A stretch of DNA of 64,000 nucleotides from Sporomusa silvacetica DSM 10669 (GCF_002257705.1 NZ_LSLK01000059.1:62001-126000); one strand, 5' to 3'; shown: positions 26,095 through 35,940, numbered from the stretch's first letter. Numbers and translations are program-made. The notes: generated from the letters alone by a model not told the origin.

Positions 26095-26937
26095 TTAATC
26101 GTCCATAGCCTCTAATTCGGCTAAGAATGTTGTGCACTCTTCGCGGGTGGGGGCTTTACCGTGCCACTCGGCGACGTTTTCCATTTGGCAAACGCCTTTG
26201 CCTTTGATGGTTTTAGCCACAATCATGGTCGGTTTGTCTTTTACGGTCTTGGCTGCTTGAATGGCATCATAGATGGCGTTATAATCATGGCCGTCAATAA
26301 CAATTACATTCCAGCCAAAAGCCTGCCATTTTTCAGGGATAGGCAATGGCGACATGACTTCGCTAATCGGACCATCAATCTGCAAACCATTAAAATCAAC
26401 AAATGCCGTAAGGTTGTCCAGCTTATAATGAGGAGCAAACATAGCAGCTTCCCATACCTGACCTTCTTCCAGTTCGCCATCACCTAACAAGGCATATACC
26501 CGGTAATCCCGAGCATCTAGCTTACCAGCCAATGCCATACCATTGGCAGCACTCAAACCTTGTCCCAAAGAACCGGTAGACATATCCACACCGGGAATCT
26601 TTTTCATCTCAGGATGGCCCTGAAGACGGCTGTTAATCTTGCGCAGAGTCAATAACTCTTCCTTGGGCAAATACCCCTTCTCTGCCAGTGTGGCATAAAG
26701 CACCGGTGCCGCATGCCCTTTGGAGAGCACAAAGCGGTCGCGGTCAGCGTCCTTAGGATTAGCCGGGTCTACCTTCATTTCAGCAAAATAAAGCACAGTT
26801 AGAATATCGGCCGCAGATAAGGAACCACCGGGATGACCGGATTTTGCCTCAGTAACCATGCGTACAATATTACCCCGAATGGATTTGGCCCGCCTGGCAA
26901 GCTCAGTAAGCTGCTGCGGAGTTAGTTTTTGTGACAT
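26095..26937 (-). CDS. tktA: Transketolase, N-terminal (thiamine diphosphate-binding) subunit
   Basis: A 280-residue subunit with the thiamine-diphosphate half of transketolase: SGHPGGSLSAADILTVLYF, KGHAAPVLYATLAEKG, and the ThDP motif ALLGDGELEEGQVWEAAMFA with VDFNGLQIDG. Works with the downstream C-terminal subunit. ATG 26937 follows GGAGGTTGAAAGA. The leader contains duplicated and palindromic sequence (26972-27033). Confidence 0.95.
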   Translation of the reverse strand: MSQKLTPQQLTELARRAKSIRGNIVRMVTEAKSGHPGGSLSAADILTVLYFAEMKVDPANPKDADRDRFVLSKGHAAPVLYATLAEKGYLPKEELLTLRKINSRLQGHPEMKKIPGVDMSTGSLGQGLSAANGMALAGKLDARDYRVYALLGDGELEEGQVWEAAMFAPHYKLDNLTAFVDFNGLQIDGPISEVMSPLPIPEKWQAFGWNVIVIDGHDYNAIYDAIQAAKTVKDKPTMIVAKTIKGKGVCQMENVAEWHGKAPTREECTTFLAELEAMDD

Positions 26938-26971
26938 TCTTTCAACCTCCTATAGTCCTTTAGGGTTAATC

Positions 26972-27033
26972 CACAATGTTTCAGCTAGCTCCTACCGTCG
27001 GACTAATCCCACAATGTTTCAGCTAGCTGAAAC
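26972..27033. promoter_or_regulatory. Duplicated motif with palindrome in transketolase leader
   Basis: The 19-base unit CACAATGTTTCAGCTAGCT occurs at 26972-26990 and 27010-27028, spaced 38 bases apart. The second extends into a perfect 18-bp palindrome, GTTTCAGCTAGCTGAAAC (27016-27033). It lies 35-96 bases before the transketolase start, so it may be an operator or a decayed terminator pair; no family is recognised. Confidence 0.55.
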
Positions 27034-27082
27034 GAGTCCACTACTACTAGGTTTGCACTAAGCAACATTAATGTGCCAAGAC

Positions 27083-27208
27083 CTGAAACTGGCTAGAAAT
27101 GTCCAGCTGCGAGGCGCACCGGAAAAACGTGCAGCGCCGCGTACACGCGTACGCAAGCAAACGTTTTGAGGAGCAACGAAGCAGATGGGCGTTTATAGCC
27201 TGTTTCAG
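27083..27208. repeat. Interspersed hairpin repeat, copy D (after the YitT gene)
   Basis: A 23-bp inverted repeat with four mismatches (27083-27105 and 27186-27208); outer arms CTGAAACTGGCTA and TAGCCTGTTTCAG. The interior nearly matches copy A base for base, except for a short deletion. It ends six bases after the YitT-type gene's stop. Confidence 0.85.
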
Positions 27209-27213
27209 CAGTT

Positions 27214-28059
27214 TCAGCGATGAGTGGTGAAGCCCTCGCCCAATACCTCATGTGCATCGGTGACAATAACAAAAGCCTGGCAATCAATTCGGTATACCAG
27301 GTCTTTGACAGCAGAAACCTCTCTGGTACTAACTACACAGAAAACAACCTCACGCTCGGCATGGGTATAAGCGCCGCGGCCTGCCAAATAAGTCACTCCC
27401 CGCCCGAGCTCAGTCATAATGGCCTCTGACACCTTCTCTGGCGACTGTGACATAATAAAAAAAGCTTTGGCGTTACTTGAGCCTTCTTGCACCAGATCAA
27501 TGATTTGCGTGGTGACAAATAAAGAAATAAGTCCATATAATGACAACTCCGCACTGCCAAACACAAGACCCGCTGTAGCAATAACGAAAAAATCAACTCC
27601 TAAGAGCGCCTGACCAATACTAATCTTCGTTACTTTATGTATAATGGCTGCTGCCAAATCAGTACCAGCCGTTGTTCCTTTAAATTTAAACACAATTCCC
27701 ATACCAACACCGGCAAGAATACCACCATATAAAGAATTAAGCAACAGATCGTGGGTGAGAACAGGAACAAATGGCGCAGATAAATCAATACTAGCCGCTA
27801 AAATGCCCGCACCCAGCAGTGTATTCATACCAAAGCGAGTTCCCAGGATTTTAACACTAAGCAAAAACATGGGAATATCAAAGGCCAGCATAGTCATGCC
27901 TACCGGCAATCCAAACGTATGGTGGAGCACTGTGGCCAAGCCGCTAATGCCGCCTGCCGCAACTTTATTAGGGATTAAAAACATATTAAGCGCCACAGCA
28001 GTAATCACCGTGCCCAGCACAATTCCCAAATAGTCACGCAGCCACTTTCTCTTCACCAT
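27214..28059 (-). CDS. YitT family membrane protein (DUF161 plus DUF2179)
   Basis: A 281-residue protein with five or six N-terminal membrane segments (LGIVLGTVITAVALNMFLI, NKVAAGGISGLATVLHH) and a soluble C-terminal DUF2179 domain (GRGVTYLAGRGAYTHAEREVVFCVV). This is the standard plan of YitT/YpjC-type proteins; the function of this family is not settled. ATG 28059 follows GGAGGAAGCG. It is 10 bases below csaB, so it is probably in the same transcript. Confidence 0.9.
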   Translation of the reverse strand: MVKRKWLRDYLGIVLGTVITAVALNMFLIPNKVAAGGISGLATVLHHTFGLPVGMTMLAFDIPMFLLSVKILGTRFGMNTLLGAGILAASIDLSAPFVPVLTHDLLLNSLYGGILAGVGMGIVFKFKGTTAGTDLAAAIIHKVTKISIGQALLGVDFFVIATAGLVFGSAELSLYGLISLFVTTQIIDLVQEGSSNAKAFFIMSQSPEKVSEAIMTELGRGVTYLAGRGAYTHAEREVVFCVVSTREVSAVKDLVYRIDCQAFVIVTDAHEVLGEGFTTHR

Positions 28060-28069
28060 CGCTTCCTCC

Positions 28070-29161
28070 TTACTTTTTTACCAGGCTAAGCGCGAGTTCG
28101 GCGTTTAGAAAAGCTTTGTTACGCAAAGCAGTAATACGGTCTTCCCGCTCCCGGTTAGGCTGTTTGCGTTCATCCCACATCTCCCGTATCCTGGCCATCA
28201 GGTTATCGGCCGTAACCGTCTTCAGAGTACCGACATGTTTTTCGCCTATAGTTTCGAGGAAGCGATCAATTTTGGGGTCATAGGATATACCCGCCATCGG
28301 CACATGCATAACAGCAGCAAAAATAAGCGCATGCAGTCTGATGCCAATTAATAGATCCAAATTACCTACCAGCGAGAGTAACTCACTGGTAGTATATTCA
28401 CTGGGCAGCACACTGGCTTTATTTTTCATACGCCCGGCAATCTTTTCAGAAACACCGAGGTCATCAGGCCACTGCATGGGGATAAATACCACCTTAGCTC
28501 CCAGTTCTTCAATCATTTTGTCAGCAGCATGGCCCATCACCTGTTTAAAATGTCCCCAATCCTTCCATTCCCGCACAGAAATACCAATTAACGGCGCCAC
28601 ACCTTCTTGGCCATGCTTTTTCAAAATGCTGCGCCCAATGGTTTTATCCACCGGATGCATGGCCAAAACCGGATCAGCCGTTATATGCACAGGCGGCGCA
28701 GTTACCTTTAACCGCTTTAGCTCCTCATAAGAGCCCTCGTCACGAACAGTAATAAGATCAACCATATTACCAATATAACGCATGGCCCCTTGAGCCAAGT
28801 ATCCTCGTACCGGACCAATTCCCTGAGCATACAGCATAACCGGCTTGCCTAGCTTTTTGGCCAGCATCATAATACTCAGGTAATAGTAGAGACTGCGGTC
28901 ACTGGTCACGTCTTGGAGCAAGCTGCCGCCGCCGCTGATTAACAACTGGCTTTGGGCCAGCACCTTAGCAATCTCTGGGTAATTCAAACGATAGATAGCA
29001 GCTACACCGTGCCGCTGCCGGGTATCTTCCGGATTACCGGAGATAACTGTAATTTTAATATTGGGCTCAATATCAGTTAAGGCCTCAATCATAGCCGCCA
29101 ACATAGCCTCATCACCCGCATTGGCAAAACCGTAATAGCCTGAAACAACAATATCACTCAT
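28070..29161 (-). CDS. csaB: Polysaccharide pyruvyl transferase CsaB
   Basis: A 363-residue enzyme with GYYGFANAGDEAMLAAMIEAL at the N-terminus and the PS_pyruv_trans core (LLISGGGSLLQDVTS, GIRLHALIFAAVMHVPMAGISYDPKI). CsaB transfers a pyruvyl ketal from phosphoenolpyruvate to a cell-wall polymer. In Bacillus this creates the anchor for SLH-domain proteins. In Negativicutes, SLH-bearing outer-membrane proteins bind modified peptidoglycan, so the precise acceptor here is open. Overlaps the DUF5693 gene by eight bases. Confidence 0.92.
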   Translation of the reverse strand: MSDIVVSGYYGFANAGDEAMLAAMIEALTDIEPNIKITVISGNPEDTRQRHGVAAIYRLNYPEIAKVLAQSQLLISGGGSLLQDVTSDRSLYYYLSIMMLAKKLGKPVMLYAQGIGPVRGYLAQGAMRYIGNMVDLITVRDEGSYEELKRLKVTAPPVHITADPVLAMHPVDKTIGRSILKKHGQEGVAPLIGISVREWKDWGHFKQVMGHAADKMIEELGAKVVFIPMQWPDDLGVSEKIAGRMKNKASVLPSEYTTSELLSLVGNLDLLIGIRLHALIFAAVMHVPMAGISYDPKIDRFLETIGEKHVGTLKTVTADNLMARIREMWDERKQPNREREDRITALRNKAFLNAELALSLVKK

Positions 29162-31223
29162 GGGAAACCGTACTCCTTCCCAATCGAGTGATTACGGCTT
29201 GAACAGCATACACGCCAACAACCGCTACTATGCCAATGATCGCACCTAAAACCAAGCCGTCTAATCCCCTGACGGTGGACATGAGCACCGGTGTCCGCAA
29301 ATGCGCAAAAGTTTCCACCAACGAACCCTGAGCAATAGTCGCTACTACGATCAGCAAATATTGCACAAGACGCGGCCATTGGCGATAGACTGCCATGACT
29401 GCCAATAAAAAGGCCGGATGGCCGATTAAGAACTCTTTTCCCCTTGGTCGGGCGTACAGCAGCTGTTCTAATAGTGCCCTGAGTTTAAGTTCAATCCCCA
29501 GTATTGGTACACCGGCCGTATGTCCTGAACGACCAATATAGACCCAGGCTGCAAACGCAGCCATGCCAACCAACAGCAAGGTTTTCATAGTTACCGGATA
29601 ATGCAAGATAGTAGTCACCTGACGCCACAAGCCTCTGGCATCTGTCAATTGAACATTGTCAAACAAATTATAACGAGTTAAGTACACAATAGTAACTAAC
29701 AACATTGGGGCAACGAAGGTGAGCTTTACACCCCGGAATATTTCCATTTCCAAGAAAAAGCGCACATCACTAAGCACAGCACCTAAATAGAGACCGCCTG
29801 CCAGAGAAATAAACGTAGCAATAACAACAGCGCCCAAACCGGCGGTAATAATTTTACCCAGAGAAGCCGGACGTTCAAACTGACCGGCAGCCTCCAGCCG
29901 CCGCCAACGATCCAGCTGCCAAGTCATAGCTAAAGCCGGGAAAACACTGGCACTAGCCAGCGCAACCATTTGACGGCTAAGCGTACCGCCGCCCTTACTA
30001 AGCGGGAAGATCAGCAGCACTGCCAATATAGCGGTAAGCGCATACTGCCAGCGCGCACCAAAGGGATAGACCAAAGACAAAAACAGTACCCCAGCCGCCG
30101 TTGCACCGAGCACAACAAGTGCTAAGAGCCATGGCGCAGGAAAATACGGGTTATAGGTACCGGCCCGGCCAAGGCTGAAACCCTCAGCCACTAAGGCTTG
30201 TTTAACACCTGACACATAATCCAGATTAGTTTCAGTCAGAGTTTTTCCTGGCTCCGGCTTATCGTACCGTCGCAAGAGATTGATCCGGATATTGCGTTCC
30301 TGATCAGCCAGCGCCCAACGCTGAATGGCTTCAGCTGCTTTTAATTTAACCTGCTCATCTTTGGGAATAACATAAACCCGGGCAGACTGGTAGTTATTGG
30401 CAGCAGCCAGTTGAGTAAGCCCTTCCTGTTTAAGAAACTGCAGTTGCAGTGGATGCTCAATCATGGCTAATGTCAGTTGTCGATCTCGAAAACGGCCGGC
30501 GGTAAGTGGCAATAGATCTGGATAACCCAAGACCTCCTCACCAGAAAACATGATAGCACTCAGGTTATTAACTGCTGCCAAGCGCTGAAACACTGAATCA
30601 ACATCTGCAGGGGTTACCTTAGTATAGTTCGTCGGACGGGCAATTACGTAAAAGCCCAACTTGTCAACTACAGCAAGTTCTGCAGAAGATAGCCCCAGAT
30701 TCCATTTCACAACTTTTTCAAAATTGGCTTTAGCTTCCAATACCGGGCGCTCACCATCTGCCAGCAGCGTTACCCTGTCAGGTCCCAAACGGCGGCTTAA
30801 GTCAGCCATCACTTCCTGGAAGACTTGTTGATCTTGCCCAACGACATATACATCCTCAGCCTGGATCTTACCTTCGGCAATTAAATTGCGCCAAAAGGGA
30901 TCTGTCAGCGTGCCGGTATTTTTCTGGTGAAGAATATCTGCACCAGGCAATGCCGTTATTTTGCCGCTTTTATTGAGTTTTTCCAGGGTAGTTTCATACA
31001 CACCTAAGCTAGTAATGCCAGCGTCTTTAAATTGCTGAAACATGTCAATTGGACGGACACCCTCGATTTGCGCTAATTCCATGATATCTTCATATTCCAT
31101 AACCATTTCAACCGTGGAATTGGCCTGTTCAACTGTGTGACGCTGCCAATCGATAGTAAAGGATACCAATAGGCCAACAATGACCAAGCCAATCAGCCAT
31201 TTGTTATATGTAAAGGTTGACAA
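29154..31223 (-). CDS. DUF5693 multispanning membrane protein
   Basis: About 689 residues. An N-terminal membrane anchor (WLIGLVIVGLLVSFTIDW) precedes a ~340-residue extracytoplasmic domain and 8-10 membrane helices in the C-terminal half. It matches the DUF5693 family often found next to csaB in Firmicutes; no function is established. The frame opens at 31301, but GGTGGAGAGATT stands before TTG 31223, which I take as the start. The overlap with csaB suggests a shared job in exporting or modifying a wall polymer (inference). Confidence 0.82.
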   Translation of the reverse strand: MSTFTYNKWLIGLVIVGLLVSFTIDWQRHTVEQANSTVEMVMEYEDIMELAQIEGVRPIDMFQQFKDAGITSLGVYETTLEKLNKSGKITALPGADILHQKNTGTLTDPFWRNLIAEGKIQAEDVYVVGQDQQVFQEVMADLSRRLGPDRVTLLADGERPVLEAKANFEKVVKWNLGLSSAELAVVDKLGFYVIARPTNYTKVTPADVDSVFQRLAAVNNLSAIMFSGEEVLGYPDLLPLTAGRFRDRQLTLAMIEHPLQLQFLKQEGLTQLAAANNYQSARVYVIPKDEQVKLKAAEAIQRWALADQERNIRINLLRRYDKPEPGKTLTETNLDYVSGVKQALVAEGFSLGRAGTYNPYFPAPWLLALVVLGATAAGVLFLSLVYPFGARWQYALTAILAVLLIFPLSKGGGTLSRQMVALASASVFPALAMTWQLDRWRRLEAAGQFERPASLGKIITAGLGAVVIATFISLAGGLYLGAVLSDVRFFLEMEIFRGVKLTFVAPMLLVTIVYLTRYNLFDNVQLTDARGLWRQVTTILHYPVTMKTLLLVGMAAFAAWVYIGRSGHTAGVPILGIELKLRALLEQLLYARPRGKEFLIGHPAFLLAVMAVYRQWPRLVQYLLIVVATIAQGSLVETFAHLRTPVLMSTVRGLDGLVLGAIIGIVAVVGVYAVQAVITRLGRSTVSHE

Positions 31224-31320
31224 AATCTCTCCACCCTTTTTGAAACCGCCACCTATGTGGGCAGCTTCGATAATAATATGTATATGTACTATTCCCAACA
31301 AACATTAATCCCATTACAAG

Positions 31321-31353
31321 TCAGATTGCCTCGCTAACACTCACAATGACGAC
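31321..31353. repeat. Short dispersed repeat, second family, solo arm
   Basis: TCAGATTGCCTCGCTAACAC followed by TCACAATGACGAC resembles the arms of the elements at 35941-36031 and 59379-59470. Unpaired single copy in the 72-base gap between DUF5693 and LmeA-like genes. Confidence 0.5.
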
Positions 31354-31373
31354 AAACTAACCTTGAACCAGTA

Positions 31374-32066
31374 CTAATTTCGGTTGTCGGTATAAATAAT
31401 AACCTGACCCTGTTCCATGACAACATCCCGTACATTCACATTAAACGGCATTTTTTTAAAATCCAATAACGGCACTTCTGTCAGTAACGAACCACCGATA
31501 TTGCCAACTGGGGTATTGTTCAGCCAAAACCGCTCGGTAACAAACGTAATACGTCGGTTCTCATGGTCACTCACAATCCGGCCTTCCAACCTGACATCGA
31601 CCCGGGCAAAACCACCTACGGTTAACGCACTAGTCACCTGGATTTTTTCAGGAGTTATCGTTACAACCGCATTTTTAATCCCTTTGACTGAGTTATTGAG
31701 AAAGGCAGCCAATTCCTCTTGCCCGATGGTCGCTGTAAGTTCGACATCCTTTACTTGTTCAAGCACAAGCTTCCTGCTGGTCAATAGCGACTGAATATCA
31801 ACCTTTACATCGCGTAAGCTAATATGCATATTGCGAATGGTTATTTTCTCAGTCTTAACCTCGCTAACATCTGCCGTCACACGATCAAAATTGCCGTCAA
31901 GCATAAACAGAGCCGGGATTTTGTCCACCCTGGCAGTCGCTTGTTTGCTCCCTGTCAGATCGCGGAGTCCTTGAGCCGCAGCATCTGACACCACCTTGGG
32001 CAATACGACTTCCACGGCCGCTATTACCATGACCAGGAACAAAACAATGGTTGTAAAGCGCTTCAT
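31374..32066 (-). CDS. LmeA-like (DUF2993) phospholipid-binding family protein
   Basis: A 230-residue exported or anchored protein: one N-terminal hydrophobic segment (TTIVLFLVMVIAAVEVVL) followed by a beta-rich DUF2993 domain (LRDLTGSKQATARVDKIPALFMLDGNFDRV, MHISLRDVKVD). Mycobacterial LmeA in this family supports lipomannan synthesis; the Negativicutes members are uncharacterised. It lies upstream of DUF5693 and csaB, consistent with an envelope role. ATG 32066 follows AAGGGGGAATTAACCCT. Confidence 0.82.
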   Translation of the reverse strand: MKRFTTIVLFLVMVIAAVEVVLPKVVSDAAAQGLRDLTGSKQATARVDKIPALFMLDGNFDRVTADVSEVKTEKITIRNMHISLRDVKVDIQSLLTSRKLVLEQVKDVELTATIGQEELAAFLNNSVKGIKNAVVTITPEKIQVTSALTVGGFARVDVRLEGRIVSDHENRRITFVTERFWLNNTPVGNIGGSLLTEVPLLDFKKMPFNVNVRDVVMEQGQVIIYTDNRN

Positions 32067-32102
32067 AGGGTTAATTCCCCCTTAGGAAAACTTTTCTTCC
32101 TT

Positions 32103-33213
32103 TCATTCTTTGACGCCAGACTCACTCTTTAAGTAAGCTTCGATAAACAATTCAATTTCTCCATCCATTACAGCCTGAACATTGCCTGTTTCGGCAGCAG
32201 TCCGATGGTCCTTCACCATATTATAGGGATGGAAAACATAAGATCTAATTTGACTGCCCCATTCAATAGCTTGGTATTCGCCACCAAGTTCCGCCTTCTT
32301 ATCTGCCTGTTTTTGTCGTTCAAGTTCAAATAACTTGGCCCGCAATAGGCGCATGCACTGCTCCCGATTCTGAATCTGCGAACGTTGAGTCTGGCATTGT
32401 ACAATAACACCTGTCGGCAAGTGAGTCATGCGGACAGCTGAGTCTGTTTTATTGATATGCTGACCACCGGCACCACTGGCCCGATAGGTGTCAACCCTCA
32501 AATCTACTGGATTAATAGTAATATCTACTGAATCATCAATCTCGGGCATAACATCGACGGCAGCAAACGAGGTGTGGCGTCGGCCACTGGCATCAAAGGG
32601 CGAAATACGAACAAGGCGGTGTACCCCTTTTTCGGCTTTCAAATAGCCATAGACATTAGTACCACTAATCATCAGGGTCACACTTTTAACGCCCGCCTCA
32701 TCGCCTGCCTGAAAGTCCATAGTCTCTACCTTGTAATTGTTCTTTTCAGCCCAACGCACATACATTCTGAGCAGCATTTGCGCCCAATCCTGTGCTTCGG
32801 TGCCGCCAGCCCCGGCATGCAGCGTCAATATAGCGTTATTGCGATCATACTCACCCGAAAGCATCTGAGTCAGTTCAAGATGATCCAATTCCTGCTCCAT
32901 GCTAGCAAGGCTGGCAGTTAATTCAGAATAAACACTCTCGTCCTGCTCTTCCATTCCCAATTGCCATAAAGTAGCCATATCACTGTGACGGCTACGCAAG
33001 TCGTGGTACTGGCTGATACTGTCCTTCATGCGTGTGACCTCTTGGGCGATTTTTTGCGCCTCATCAGGGTCATCCCAGAAGGTGGGATCACTCATTCTAT
33101 CTTCGAGTTCTTCAATACGTTCCCTTTTACCAGCAACGTCAAAGAGAAGCCCTCATTTCTTCAAGCCGTTTAGCCAAGGTCTCTATTGACCCGCGCAATT
33201 CTTCCAAAAGCAC
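32103..33213 (-). CDS. prfB: Peptide chain release factor 2, expressed by programmed +1 frameshift
   Basis: RF2 recognises UGA and UAA stops. A 24-codon first part runs from GTG 33213 to CTT (33144-33142) and hits an in-frame TGA (33141-33139). Reading +1 through CTT-TGA-C continues as DVAGKRERIEELEDRM for 345 codons, giving about 369 residues, the family's usual length. AGGG lies just upstream of the slippery CTT as a stimulatory Shine-Dalgarno-like element. The catalytic GGQ is in RASGAGGQHINKTDSAVR. Without the frameshift, gene callers start near 33095. It follows secA by 15 bases. Confidence 0.96.
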
Positions 33214-33228
33214 TTTCTCAACTCCCTA

Positions 33229-35751
33229 TTATTTGGCGCCACAACAGCGTTTGTATTTTTTACCACTGCCGCAAGGACATAATTCATTACGGCCTGTTGT
33301 ATCGGTATTAATAATTGGCTCAAGTGGCTGAGACTGTTCGTCTCCTTCTTCGCCACCGCGGGTGGCATGGGCGCCGCGTAGATGATCTTCCGGTTGAGCC
33401 TGAGTTACAATATTAACTCTGAATATATACCGAACAATATCTTCCTGCACACTTTCCATCATTTGCTGGAACATATCATACCCTTCAATTTTGTACTCAA
33501 TCAACGGATTCTTTTGACCATAAGCCCTGAGACCAATCCCCTGACGCAGCATATCCATGGCATCAAGATGCTCCATCCATTTAGCATCAACCGTTTTAAG
33601 CATAACAACTTTTTCAAGCTCTCGCATATTATCAGAGCCAAATAACTCTTCTCGTCCACTATAGGCAACCTGAGCTACACGCACAAGTTCCTCCCGGAGT
33701 TCAAAACGACTTAGCTTGTCAAGTTCCTCCTGCTTAAGCCCACCGCTAGGCGCAAAAAAGCCTTCACAGTATTCAATCAGGCCGCCATAATCCCATTCCT
33801 CAGGATATATCTTTTCATTAGCATATAGATCCATACCATAATCAATAATTTTTTCAATCATCATATCGATATTTTCTTTGAGGTTATCCCCTGTCAGGAT
33901 CTTCTTACGCTGGCTGTAAATGACCTCACGCTGCTGATTCATGACATCATCATATTCAAGGACATATTTACGGATATCAAAGTTACGGGCCTCAACCTTT
34001 TTCTGTGCCTGCTCAATTGAACGGGTAATCAACGAATGCTCAATCGGTTCGTCTTCTTCCATACCCAATTTTTCCATAATGCTAGCAATATTATCGGAGC
34101 CAAACAAACGCATCAGATCATCTTCCAGCGATAGGTAAAACCGCGAAGAACCTGGGTCACCTTGACGCCCGGCACGACCACGCAGCTGATTGTCAATCCG
34201 GCGGCTTTCATGACGTTCGGTGCCAATAATACGGAGACCACCTAATTCGGCAACACCCTCACCTAACACAATGTCGGTACCACGACCAGCCATATTAGTA
34301 GCAATAGTTACTGCCCTTGCCTGACCGGCTTGGGCCACAATCTGAGCTTCCATCTCATGAAACTTGGCATTAAGTACATTGTGCGGTACACCCTTTTTCT
34401 TGAGCATCGCTGACAATTCTTCTGACTGAACAATGGAGGTCGTACCCACAAGCATAGGCTGCCCCTTGCTATGGAGTTCAGCAATTTCTTCAACAACGGC
34501 CTTGTACTTGGCACGCTTGGTTTTATAAATAACATCAGGTAAATCCTGTCGCTGCATCGGGCGATTCGGAGGAATAACAATAACATCAAGATTATAAATT
34601 TTACGGAATTCAGTTTCCTCAGTCTTAGCAGTACCTGTCATCCCGGCCAGTTTATTATACATACGGAAATAATTTTGGAAAGTAATGGTCGCCAGGGTTT
34701 GGCTTTCCCTTTCTACCTTAACGCCTTCCTTGGCCTCTATGGCCTGATGCAGACCTTCTGAATAGCGACGGCCAAACATTAAACGGCCGGTAAACTCGTC
34801 AACAATGACAACCTCACCATCTTTAACCACATAGTCCTTATCCCGCTTCATCAAAGCATGCGCCCGGAGTGCTTGATTAAAATGATGCGACATCTCAATG
34901 TTTTCGCTATCATAGAGGTTTTTAACATTAAGCAGTTTCTCAGCTTTGGCCACGCCAGCCTCTGTCGGAGCTACCGTGTTAGCCTTTTCATCAATGGTAT
35001 AGTCATCGACTGCTGTTAATTTTGGTACAACCTTAGCCAACACAAAGTACATGTCAGTAGACTTTTCACCAGGACCAGATATGATTAGCGGCGTCCGCGC
35101 CTCATCCACCAAAATACTGTCAACTTCATCGACAATAGAATAATTTAAAGGCCGCTGTACCATTTGTTCCGCGTAAATAACCATGTTATCCCGCAGGTAG
35201 TCAAAACCAAATTCGTTGTTAGTCCCATAGGTAACATCAGCGCTATAGGCCAGTTTTCGTTCGTCAAAATCCAAACCATGGACAATAAGGCCAACAGACA
35301 AACCAAGATAACGGTAGAGTTTTCCCATCCATTCACTATCGCGGCGCGCCAAGTAGTCATTAACGGTAACAACATGCACGCCCCTACCTGTCAGCGCATT
35401 GAGATATACTGGCAAAGTAGCTACCAGAGTTTTCCCTTCACCTGTCCGCATCTCTGCAATTTTTCCTTCATGCAGAGTGATACCTCCCACCATCTGTACA
35501 TCAAAATGCCGCATAGCCAAAACCCGGCGCGAGGCTTCCCGCACTACAGCAAAAGCCTCTGGCAAAAGGTCATCAAGCGTTTGCCCCTTATCTAACCGGC
35601 GCCTGAATTCGACCGTTTTGGCAGTTAAGGTAGCATCACTCATATTTTTAAATTCGGGCTCAAACGCATTGATTTTTTCTACCAACTGTAACATGCGTTT
35701 AATTTCTTTTTCGTTATCATCACCAAATATTTTCTTTAAAAATTTAAACAA
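33229..35751 (-). CDS. secA: Preprotein translocase ATPase SecA
   Basis: About 840 residues. The motor of Sec protein export. Visible are Walker A MRTGEGKTLVATLP, the DEVDSILVDEARTPLIISG box, TNMAGRGTDIVLG, RGRAGRQGDPGSSRFYLSLED, the helical two-helix finger region and the C-terminal zinc motif CPCGSGKKYKRCCG. GGGGAG seven bases before TTG 35751 makes this the likely start (MFKFLKKIFG...), although the frame opens at 35778. It precedes prfB, as in Bacillus. Confidence 0.97.
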   Translation of the reverse strand: MFKFLKKIFGDDNEKEIKRMLQLVEKINAFEPEFKNMSDATLTAKTVEFRRRLDKGQTLDDLLPEAFAVVREASRRVLAMRHFDVQMVGGITLHEGKIAEMRTGEGKTLVATLPVYLNALTGRGVHVVTVNDYLARRDSEWMGKLYRYLGLSVGLIVHGLDFDERKLAYSADVTYGTNNEFGFDYLRDNMVIYAEQMVQRPLNYSIVDEVDSILVDEARTPLIISGPGEKSTDMYFVLAKVVPKLTAVDDYTIDEKANTVAPTEAGVAKAEKLLNVKNLYDSENIEMSHHFNQALRAHALMKRDKDYVVKDGEVVIVDEFTGRLMFGRRYSEGLHQAIEAKEGVKVERESQTLATITFQNYFRMYNKLAGMTGTAKTEETEFRKIYNLDVIVIPPNRPMQRQDLPDVIYKTKRAKYKAVVEEIAELHSKGQPMLVGTTSIVQSEELSAMLKKKGVPHNVLNAKFHEMEAQIVAQAGQARAVTIATNMAGRGTDIVLGEGVAELGGLRIIGTERHESRRIDNQLRGRAGRQGDPGSSRFYLSLEDDLMRLFGSDNIASIMEKLGMEEDEPIEHSLITRSIEQAQKKVEARNFDIRKYVLEYDDVMNQQREVIYSQRKKILTGDNLKENIDMMIEKIIDYGMDLYANEKIYPEEWDYGGLIEYCEGFFAPSGGLKQEELDKLSRFELREELVRVAQVAYSGREELFGSDNMRELEKVVMLKTVDAKWMEHLDAMDMLRQGIGLRAYGQKNPLIEYKIEGYDMFQQMMESVQEDIVRYIFRVNIVTQAQPEDHLRGAHATRGGEEGDEQSQPLEPIINTDTTGRNELCPCGSGKKYKRCCGAK

Positions 35752-35940
35752 ATTATCAACTCCCCAACCAAAAACCAAATGTATTGCACAATCAACTTAG
35801 ACCGCTACCATTACATAGTTAAGTCTTTACAAGCGATCATAGGGTTAGTATGTGCCTAATATATGATTTTAACAGAAAGCTCGTGCAAAGTCAAAAACTG
35901 GGTTGCTTAATAAATCAAAAATTAAAGTAGGGAAAACAAA

